A stretch of DNA of 11,912 nucleotides, from assembly GCA_030615435.1 (NCBI GenBank), contig JAUWZH010000053.1, positions 1 through 11,912 of the forward strand, written 5' to 3'. Source of the stretch: Candidatus Brocadiaceae bacterium (GTDB taxonomy: Bacteria > Planctomycetota > Brocadiia > SM23-32). Both the position numbers and the translations under genes were made by a program. Below the pieces are notes generated by a model, which was not told the DNA's origin, made no database searches, and saw only the letters and a program-made list of their open reading frames with translations. Each line of letters begins with the position of its first letter. Positions within the stretch are counted from its first letter, which is position 1. Of the stretch, positions 6,804 to 11,912 are shown in pieces.

Positions 6804-6831
6804 TTGACGCAGCACGGCTTCATGCTATATT
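6804..6831 (+). promoter_or_regulatory. Sigma70-type promoter of the HEAT-lipoprotein/ksgA unit
   Basis: TTGACG (6804-6809, 5/6), a 16-bp spacer and TATATT (6826-6831, 5/6) make the best promoter match in the window. Transcription would start near 6838, giving a leader of about 76 nt before ATG 6914, and it argues against any coding start further upstream. Confidence 0.6.
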
Positions 6832-6913
6832 GAACGTCACACGGGCGCAGGGCATCGCTCTCGGCGAGAGTTCGGCGTCAATCACACGTTGCCTGCCACT
6901 GCCTGGAGAAGCA

Positions 6914-7525
6914 ATGAGAAGGCGCAATCGCGTGGTTTGCTGGCTGCTGATCGTCAGCTCAGGGGCATTTCTGCTCGGAGGATGCGGGATTCTCGGCGGC
7001 CCCGGCAGGGAGCAGAGGGTCCTGAACGCCCTTCATTCGAAGAGACCCGAGCAGAGACGCCGAGCCCTCTCGGACCTGGCGGGGAAACCTGCCACGTCCG
7101 CCGTGCGCAAGGCCGTGGAGCACGTCCTGTACACTGATGTTGACCCCACCGCCCGCGCGTTCGCTGCGGAGGCGCTCGGAAGCTTCGGGGGGCAGGAGTC
7201 GGTGGAGCAGCTCCGCCTCTCGGCCCAGAGGGACATTTCCTGGGTCGTGCGCAGGCGGGCGCTTCGCGCCCTGGTCTCGATACTGGGCGGGGACGCCGCC
7301 GAGGACATCGAGTTCTCCATCAGCAAAGACCGTCACCCCACGGTGCAGATAGAAGCGATCGAACTGGCGGCCGAGGCGGGCGCCGCCCGCATGATCGTCG
7401 AGGCCCTCCAGGACCCATCTACGGCGGTCAGGCTCGCGGCCTATCAACACTTGCGGCGCCTCACCGGGCTGGACATGCCGCCTGACGACTACGAGGGCTG
7501 GCGCGGGCGGCTTGAGGGGCAGTAG
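6914..7525 (+). CDS. HEAT-repeat lipoprotein
   Basis: The start is ATG 6914, preceded by GGAGAA. The 203-aa product opens with an Arg-rich n-region, a hydrophobic core and a lipobox LLGGC with Cys24, the expected lipidation site. The same frame is open back to 6506, inside the LysM gene, but that extension is low-complexity and lies upstream of the promoter. The mature part is about five helical HEAT-like repeats: around RVLNALHSKRPEQRRRALSDLAG, AVRKAVEHVLYTDVDPTARAFAAEALG, ESVEQLRLSAQRDISWVVRRRALRALVSILG, DIEFSISKDRHPTVQIEAIELAAEAG and MIVEALQDPSTAVRLAAYQHLRRLTG. It ends DDYEGWRGRLEG, a tail style seen in other bacterial HEAT lipoproteins. HEAT repeats bind proteins, so a scaffolding role at a membrane is likely; the partner is unknown. 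ksgA follows after 124 bp on the same strand. Confidence 0.82.
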   Translation: MRRRNRVVCWLLIVSSGAFLLGGCGILGGPGREQRVLNALHSKRPEQRRRALSDLAGKPATSAVRKAVEHVLYTDVDPTARAFAAEALGSFGGQESVEQLRLSAQRDISWVVRRRALRALVSILGGDAAEDIEFSISKDRHPTVQIEAIELAAEAGAARMIVEALQDPSTAVRLAAYQHLRRLTGLDMPPDDYEGWRGRLEGQ

Positions 7526-7649
7526 CTCCCCGGGGGACGGCGCGGGCGTTCGCCGGTTCGCGGCGAGGCAGAGAGATGTCGGGGGGCCTTGTCTCCTCGT
7601 CTCTCTTGCGCGTGCTGGGCCTGCGCCCCTCCACAGGAAACCTCCGTCC
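7526..7649 (+). other. Spacer between HEAT lipoprotein gene and ksgA
   Basis: This 124-bp spacer contains an imperfect inverted repeat: GCAGAGAGA (7568-7576) against TCTCTCTTGC (7600-7609), with one bulged base and a 23-nt loop. It ends with the ksgA ribosome binding site. I see no promoter of its own, so ksgA is probably co-transcribed. Confidence 0.4.
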
Positions 7650-8540
7650 ATGTGTGATGCGGAGCCTTTGGAACACCCGAGAGAGATCCTCCGGGGAAGC
7701 GGCCTCAGCGCAAGCCGGAGGCTCGGTCAGCACTTCCTGGTCTCACCGAACGTGATGGCGAGGATCCTGGAGGCGGCCCGGATCGCCCCCGATGAGGTGA
7801 TCCTGGAGATCGGCACGGGTCTGGGGCGGCTGACCCGCCGCCTGGCGCAGAGGGCCGCTTGTGTGGTGAGCGTGGAGATAGACAGGGGCTTCTGCGAAAT
7901 CGCCGGGGACAGGCTCGCCGGATGCGACAACGTGACGCTTCTGTGCGGTGATTTTCTGGCAAGCAAACACGAGATCAACCCGGCAGTCACGGCAGCCGTG
8001 CGAGGCGCCCGCGCGGGCCGTCCCGTCAAGGTGGTGAGCAATCTGCCCTACCAGATCAGCTCCCCCGCCATCATCAATCTCCTGGAGTGGGAGGTGCCGG
8101 TCGAGCAGATCGTCGTGATGCTCCAGGCCGAGGTCGTCGAGCGGCTGACGGCGGCGCCGGACACGCGGCAGTATGGCCCGCTGACCGTCTTCGCCGCCTA
8201 CCGGGCGGAGGCAGAAGAACTCTTCTCAGTGCCCCCTTCGGCGTTCTGGCCGCGCCCGGCAGTGCGGTCCTCGCTGGTGCGGCTCGTGCCGCGTGCAGTG
8301 AACCCCCGGGCGCAAAGCTATCGAACGTTCGCAGAGGCGGTCAACAGGTTGTTTCAGAACCGGCGTAAGACTCTCGCCCGCGCCCTGCGGATCGGCTGGG
8401 GGCGCGCCCGCGCCGAAGCGGTGCTGGAAAGGCTCGAACTGGAGGCTTCGGTGCGACCGGACAAACTGGCCCTGCGGGATTTCGTGCAGGTCGCCGACGC
8501 GCTGACAGCCACCGGCGGGGAGGCCGCTTCCTGTCCCTGA
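7650..8540 (+). CDS. ksgA: 16S rRNA (adenine1518-N6/adenine1519-N6)-dimethyltransferase
   Basis: KsgA (RsmA) uses S-adenosylmethionine to dimethylate two adjacent adenines in the 3'-terminal helix 45 of 16S rRNA, late in small-subunit assembly. The 296-aa product has the usual length. The hallmarks appear in order: RLGQHFLVSPNV (24-35), SAM motif I EIGTGLGRLT (53-62, with Thr where Pro is usual), acidic motif VEIDRGF (75-81), GDFL (100-103), the catalytic NLPY (131-134), QAEVVERLTAAPDTRQYGPLTV (159-180) and VPPSAFWPRPAVRSSLVRL (194-212). ATG 7650 has AGGAAA 9 nt ahead. The frame is open further upstream to 7512, but that part would overlap the lipoprotein gene and has no family similarity. 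The gene converges on the coiled-coil gene with a 6-bp gap. The role and catalytic motifs are secure. Confidence 0.95.
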   Translation: MCDAEPLEHPREILRGSGLSASRRLGQHFLVSPNVMARILEAARIAPDEVILEIGTGLGRLTRRLAQRAACVVSVEIDRGFCEIAGDRLAGCDNVTLLCGDFLASKHEINPAVTAAVRGARAGRPVKVVSNLPYQISSPAIINLLEWEVPVEQIVVMLQAEVVERLTAAPDTRQYGPLTVFAAYRAEAEELFSVPPSAFWPRPAVRSSLVRLVPRAVNPRAQSYRTFAEAVNRLFQNRRKTLARALRIGWGRARAEAVLERLELEASVRPDKLALRDFVQVADALTATGGEAASCP

Positions 8541-8546
8541 GGGGGC

Positions 8547-9458
8547 TCACTGCGCCGGCGGACGGTCCTCGGAGGGGGTTTGTTCGTCCTCGTAGTCTTC
8601 GTCCTGCCGCTCTTCCGGCCACTCTGCCCCTTTGGCGCCGGATGATTCCTGCTCCGGCTCGCCCTCAACGGAGAGGTCCTCGGCCCCTTGCGGCTCCTCC
8701 TCCGTTTCGTCCTCTGCGGCGATCTCTTCGCTCTCAAGCGGCGGGGGTTCGGCTGCTTCCTCTTGCGCCTCTTCGGATTCAGCGTGTTCCTCTCTCACCT
8801 CGGCCGTCGGCTCCGGGGGCGGCTCAGCGGTTCGCCCGGCGCTCAGCAGTCCTTCTTCGGCGTGTTCCCGGTTGCGGATCAACCCCTCGATGCCTTCGAT
8901 TCTGCTCAGCCCGCCTTTCAGGTCATTTCTCATCTCGGCGAGCACGGCGCTGACGGCATTGTCGAAGGAAGCGAGCATGCCGGAGAGCTCGTTCTGGTAG
9001 CTTCTCGCCAGGGCTTTCCTGAACTCATCCAACCCGTCGAACAGGCCCGGAAGGCGCTCTTCCACCTCTTCCAGGTGCTGCTGAAGGGCTCTGACCTCGG
9101 CCCGTGCGCTCTGCACCTGAGCGGCGTTCTCGCTGATCTTTTCCTGCACTGCGGAGACCCGCTCCTCAAGCAGGTCGCCCTGTCGGGAATGCAGCTTCTG
9201 TATGCGCTTCTCGACGGCGTCCAGCTCCTTACCCACGGTACCATCCAGCCGATTGAGGGCCGCCCCGAGTTGCGACAGTTCCTCATTCAACTTGGCCACT
9301 CGCACCGCGACCCGACGGGAAATCTGCGGGCTGGCACCGTGCCGGATCAGCAGCACGATCAGGATGACAAAGGCAGCGATAGGGCCGTAGAACTGCACCA
9401 GGCTCACCCAGTCGCCGGTTGAGTGCAACTGCACGAGATACTGCCAGACGTTTTCCAT
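8547..9458 (-). CDS. Membrane-anchored coiled-coil protein with acidic C-terminal tail
   Basis: I recognise no named family. The 303-aa protein starts at ATG 9458 behind GGAGGTGG. A single membrane helix lies at about 22-38 (FYGPIAAFVILIVLLIRH). Residues about 50-135 have heptad-like spacing of Leu, Val and Ala with many Glu, Lys and Gln, as in a long coiled coil; a second helical part covers about 136-195. The last hundred residues (about 198-303) are dominated by Glu, Pro, Ala and Asp, with a strong negative charge and no predicted fold. The layout resembles envelope or division scaffolds such as RmuC-like or methyl-accepting-type coiled-coil proteins, but it has neither an RmuC nuclease domain nor a signalling hairpin motif. 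It has its own promoter and follows the GT2 gene on the same strand. Orientation is unclear; the positive residues after the helix suggest the long part is cytoplasmic. Confidence 0.8.
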   Translation of the reverse strand: MENVWQYLVQLHSTGDWVSLVQFYGPIAAFVILIVLLIRHGASPQISRRVAVRVAKLNEELSQLGAALNRLDGTVGKELDAVEKRIQKLHSRQGDLLEERVSAVQEKISENAAQVQSARAEVRALQQHLEEVEERLPGLFDGLDEFRKALARSYQNELSGMLASFDNAVSAVLAEMRNDLKGGLSRIEGIEGLIRNREHAEEGLLSAGRTAEPPPEPTAEVREEHAESEEAQEEAAEPPPLESEEIAAEDETEEEPQGAEDLSVEGEPEQESSGAKGAEWPEERQDEDYEDEQTPSEDRPPAQ

Positions 9459-9541
9459 TGTTCCACCTCCAGCCCATTCGTGCTGACACTGAAGCTGAGC
9501 GGGAAGGCAGTCTCCGCTCCACGGCAGCCTTCGGCACCCCT

Positions 9542-9570
9542 ACGTTAGCACATCGGTAAGGCAGGCACAA
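9542..9570 (-). promoter_or_regulatory. Promoter candidate for the coiled-coil gene
   Basis: On the minus strand, TTGTGC (9570-9565), a 17-bp spacer and TAACGT (9547-9542), with an upstream TG that gives an extended -10 (TGCTAACGT). Both hexamers are partial matches. The leader would be about 77 nt. Confidence 0.38.
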
Positions 9571-9571
9571 G

Positions 9572-9599
9572 GAAACCCCGCGCCCTCAAACGGGGTTCC
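9572..9599 (-). terminator. Hairpin across the end of the GT2 gene (terminator-like)
   Basis: GGAA(A)CCCCG (9572-9580) pairs with CGGGGTTCC (9591-9599), giving 9 bp with one bulged A and a 10-nt loop. The TGA stop of the GT2 gene (9588-9586) lies in the loop. The minus-strand transcript continues TTTCCTTGTGCC, a short and interrupted U-rich tail, so termination may be partial. Confidence 0.42.
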
Positions 9600-11049
9600 C
9601 GGCGGACGGGCTGCTTCGGGCGTCGAGCCCGTGCCTGGTCTTCTCCCAGTAGCTCGGGCGCGTGATCAGTTGAAGGAGGCCCTTCCACGCCCCCACGCTT
9701 GCCAGCAACCAGTAGAGCGGCACCAGCAGGCAGTACTTCACCAGGTCGTAGTCGCCGCGCTGGTAGGCGGCCAGCATGGTGGAGTAAACGAAGAGGAAGT
9801 TTCCAACGAACAGACAGATCAATCCCCAGAGGATCAGGGGGAACGGAAACAAGTAACTAAAGGCCTCCCAGCGCAGGGCGAACCAGAGCGTTGTGAGAAG
9901 CCAGTAAACGGGGTTGATCAGCAGACACAGGAAGGTGCCCCCCACCATCAGGTGGAATACCAGGGCCTTGCCGATCCCCAACCTCCGCAGATGCGCCAGG
10001 GGCCTGCGAACGTGAACCAGATAGGTCTGTATGTAGCCCTTGGTCCAGCGCGAGCGCTGCCTGATCCAGTATCTCAGGGCGCTGCACGCCTCCTCCCAGG
10101 TGGTGGAGTCCATGATGCGGGTCCGGTAGCCTTTCACTGCGAGCCGCACGCCCAGATCGCAGTCTTCGGTCACGTTGTACGGGTCCCAGCCGAACAGCTC
10201 TCGCAGGTTCGCCACCCGGAAGTGATTGGAGGTGCCGCCGAGTGGGATCGGAGCCTCAATGCAGTCGAGCCCCGGCAGCACCAGATCGAACCAGACCGAG
10301 TAATCGGTGGTGAACCAGCGGGTCAGCAGGTTCTGGCGGGGGTTGTAGAAGTTGAGTTTCGCCTGGAGGCAGATCACCTCCGGAGGGACCTCTCTGAAGC
10401 CGAGCACCGCTTTCTTGAGCTGGTCGGGCTCCGGCCTGTCCTCGGCGTCGTAGACGACCAGCAATTCCCCCCGGGCCAGCGCCAGCCCCAGGTTGCAGGC
10501 CCTGGGTTTGGTCTTTGGCAGAGCCTGCGGCACGATCACCATGCGCACGTGGTCCGGCAGGGCCAGCGCGTGCGCAGCCCCGATCGTTGCGCGGTCGTCC
10601 TCCTCCAGCAGCAGCAATACCTCCAACTTGTCCCTGGGATACTGCAGCTCCTCAAGGGCCTCTATCAGCCGCGGCAGCACCGCGGCCTCCCTGTAGAGGG
10701 GCACGAGAACGGTGTAGGGCGGCAGCTCCTCATCCCGCAGCGCTGCAAGCTGGGCGGCCTCGAAGCAAATCTCCCGCCTGGAGGTGATCGAGAGGTGGAT
10801 CAGATACGCCTTCAAGGCGACCAACAAGAGGTAAAACGTCAGACAGGCCCCGTTGAGTGCGATGAGCGTGCCCGACCAGCTTCGAGCAAGACCGATGAGG
10901 ACCGCACCGAGCAGAAGCAGCAACCCGAGCTTCTGGCACCTGGTGAGCACGCGGACGGCGCTCTGCTCGGGCCGCTTCTCGGGCAGGGCGTACATGAACT
11001 CGCGCGCTTCTGCCGAAACCGGAACCAATCGGGAATCTGCGCCTTGCAA
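9586..11049 (-). CDS. Processive family 2 glycosyltransferase, cellulose-synthase-like, multi-pass membrane protein
   Basis: The 487-aa protein is a GT2 enzyme that adds sugars from nucleotide-sugar donors at the cytoplasmic face of the inner membrane. Two helices lie at about 40-58 and 60-83. The catalytic domain follows: YTVLVPLYREAAVLPRLIEAL (112-132), LLLLEEDDR (145-153), the metal-binding DAED (201-204), TEDCDLG (294-300, with the general base) and QRSRW (331-335), the QxxRW motif of processive synthases. Three or four helices close the protein (366-390, 398-425, 438-455). The likely start is TTG 11049, with GGAGAG 6 nt upstream; a GTG at 11142 would overlap cinA by 53 bp, and an ATG at 10995 has no good ribosome binding site. 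The gene lies 40 bp downstream of cinA and is probably co-transcribed with it. The polymer made is unknown; no c-di-GMP PilZ domain is present. Confidence 0.88.
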   Translation of the reverse strand: MQGADSRLVPVSAEAREFMYALPEKRPEQSAVRVLTRCQKLGLLLLLGAVLIGLARSWSGTLIALNGACLTFYLLLVALKAYLIHLSITSRREICFEAAQLAALRDEELPPYTVLVPLYREAAVLPRLIEALEELQYPRDKLEVLLLLEEDDRATIGAAHALALPDHVRMVIVPQALPKTKPRACNLGLALARGELLVVYDAEDRPEPDQLKKAVLGFREVPPEVICLQAKLNFYNPRQNLLTRWFTTDYSVWFDLVLPGLDCIEAPIPLGGTSNHFRVANLRELFGWDPYNVTEDCDLGVRLAVKGYRTRIMDSTTWEEACSALRYWIRQRSRWTKGYIQTYLVHVRRPLAHLRRLGIGKALVFHLMVGGTFLCLLINPVYWLLTTLWFALRWEAFSYLFPFPLILWGLICLFVGNFLFVYSTMLAAYQRGDYDLVKYCLLVPLYWLLASVGAWKGLLQLITRPSYWEKTRHGLDARSSPSAGNPV

Positions 11050-11055
11050 CAGCGT

Positions 11056-11061
11056 CTCTCC
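11056..11061 (-). promoter_or_regulatory. Ribosome binding site supporting a TTG start for the GT2 gene
   Basis: GGAGAG on the minus strand lies 6 nt before TTG 11049 in the cinA-GT2 gap. No comparable site precedes the in-frame ATG at 10995. Confidence 0.45.
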
Positions 11062-11089
11062 TGCTCCCCGAGGGCCTCTTCCGGCCCAC

Positions 11090-11912
11090 CTATGCCTGCG
11101 CGTCCCCCGTGGCCTCCCCCCGGGCCCTTCGCAGCAGGGCAAGCCGTGCGAAGTTCAGGGCATGCTTGGCCGCCCGGTCCTTGATGCGCCGCCTGCCTCC
11201 ACGCAGCCGCAGCCTGTGGGCCCCCGTGCGGCCCAGGAGGCTGATGCCCACGTAGACCAGCCCCACGGGCTTCTCGGGAGTGCCGCCGCTCGGTCCGGCG
11301 ATGCCGGTGGTGCTTATGCCAAGCGCCGCGCCGCTCGTGCGGCACACTCCCCGCGCCATGGACTGAGCCACCTGCGGGCTGACCGCCCCGAACGACTCGA
11401 TCTCCTCGACCGGCACGCCGAGTCGCGAGACCTTGCACTCGTTGCTGTAGGCGACCACGTCCTCGAGGAAAAAATGCGAAATGCCGGGCACGTCGGTCAG
11501 GAAACTGCCGATCAACCCGCCCGTGCAGGACTCCGCCACCGAGACCTTCAGGCCCAGTTCCTCAAGCAGCTCGCTCAGCGCCCGGGCCAGCGTGACGTCG
11601 TCGCAGCCGAATGCCGCGTCCCCGAACCTCTCTCGAATCGTCTCCACGTCCCGCGCAAGGAGCTCCTGCGCCTGTTCGGCGCTCTCGCCCCTCGCCCGCA
11701 AGCAAACGCGGACCACACCGCCCTCCACTTTCGGGCCGACGGAAGGGTTGCGCTCGCCCCGCATCAGGTCGCCGATGCGGCCGTCCACCTCCGATTCGGT
11801 CATGCCGAACAGATTGACGCTTCGGACCACCACCCTCTCACCCGGTTTCCTGAGCAGGCGCGGCAGGACTCCCTCCCGGAACACGGCACGCATCTCCTCG
11901 GGCACTCCCGGC
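11090..11912 (-). CDS. cinA: CinA-family protein, 5' end outside window
   Basis: The frame is open to the right edge and the first visible residues, PGVPEEM, are the conserved end of the N-terminal MoaB-like (depyrophosphorylase-type) domain. About 273 residues are present of a family usually near 415. A linker/KH-like segment (GMTESEVDGRI, then SVGPKVEGGVVRVCLRARG) leads to the C-terminal CinA amidase domain: VSVAESCTGGLIGSFLTDVPGISHFFLEDVVAYSN, GAVSPQVAQSMARGV and LGISTTGIAGPSGGTPEKPVGLVYVGI. This domain is the nicotinamide mononucleotide deamidase (PncC) of pyridine-nucleotide recycling; the Ser of ESCTGG is the catalytic residue. The two domains together are the full CinA architecture. 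The Arg-rich end after the domain is unremarkable. The GT2 gene follows closely on the same strand. The GTG at 11905 is an internal codon, not the start. Confidence 0.93.
   Translation of the reverse strand, partial: PGVPEEMRAVFREGVLPRLLRKPGERVVVRSVNLFGMTESEVDGRIGDLMRGERNPSVGPKVEGGVVRVCLRARGESAEQAQELLARDVETIRERFGDAAFGCDDVTLARALSELLEELGLKVSVAESCTGGLIGSFLTDVPGISHFFLEDVVAYSNECKVSRLGVPVEEIESFGAVSPQVAQSMARGVCRTSGAALGISTTGIAGPSGGTPEKPVGLVYVGISLLGRTGAHRLRLRGGRRRIKDRAAKHALNFARLALLRRARGEATGDAQA

Noticed and set aside
6506..6913. Long upstream extension of the HEAT lipoprotein frame
   Set aside because: It overlaps the LysM gene, lies upstream of the promoter at 6804-6831, and would bury the lipoprotein signal inside the protein.
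8688..9422. Plus-strand open frame opposite the coiled-coil gene
   Set aside because: The minus-strand gene has a strong ribosome binding site, a membrane helix and heptads; the plus-strand frame has no start signal and a shadow composition.
9631..11184. 517-codon plus-strand open frame opposite the GT2 gene
   Set aside because: It is very rich in Gln, Arg, Pro and His, has no domain, and is the antisense shadow of a well-supported glycosyltransferase.
1..11912. CRISPR array, IS element, integrase, toxin-antitoxin pair or defence cassette
   Set aside because: I saw no regularly spaced repeats, transposase motifs, terminal inverted repeats or tRNA-adjacent attachment sites; all intergenic regions are 406 bp or shorter.

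Overview
This is an 11.9 kb, GC-rich window (about 65% over most of its length). It is densely coded and reads as the chromosome of a Gram-negative-type bacterium, with Sec and lipoprotein signals, a LysM protein and envelope glycosyltransferases. The mix of a sulfatase-fold enzyme, a secreted beta-propeller and a HEAT-repeat lipoprotein fits an uncultured Planctomycetota or Hydrogenedentota-like lineage, but this is inferred from gene style and no marker in the window settles it. I see no RNA gene, mobile element, CRISPR array or phage gene.

Left block (1-5422, all on the minus strand, so read from right to left). It starts with a sulfatase/alkaline-phosphatase-superfamily enzyme (5422-4010) that has its own sigma70-like promoter. 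Next comes a PaaK/CapK-type adenylate-forming ligase (3807-2419), then a secreted beta-propeller protein (2171-774) with its own promoter. Last is the N-terminal third of a GT39/ArnT-type membrane glycosyltransferase that runs off the left edge (623-1). That gene has no stop inside the window and is about 54% GC, clearly lower than its neighbours. The block looks like cell-surface or extracellular glycan/lipid modification functions, but no substrate can be read from the sequence.

Middle block (5829-8540, plus strand). A 406-bp divergent intergenic region separates the sulfatase gene from a membrane-anchored protein with two LysM domains. A HEAT-repeat lipoprotein with its own promoter follows, then ksgA (rsmA), the 16S rRNA dimethyladenosine transferase.

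Right block (minus strand, 11912-8547). This holds the C-terminal two thirds of cinA (open at the right edge), a processive GT2 membrane glycosyltransferase that probably starts at TTG, and a membrane-anchored coiled-coil protein with a very acidic tail. The coiled-coil gene converges on ksgA with only 6 bp between the stop codons.

Nothing here amounts to a clear new multi-gene system. The points most worth a second look are the sulfatase-fold enzyme with Thr where formylglycine sulfatases have Cys/Ser, the His-rich propeller, the acidic-tailed membrane coiled-coil protein and the compositionally distinct GT39 gene.
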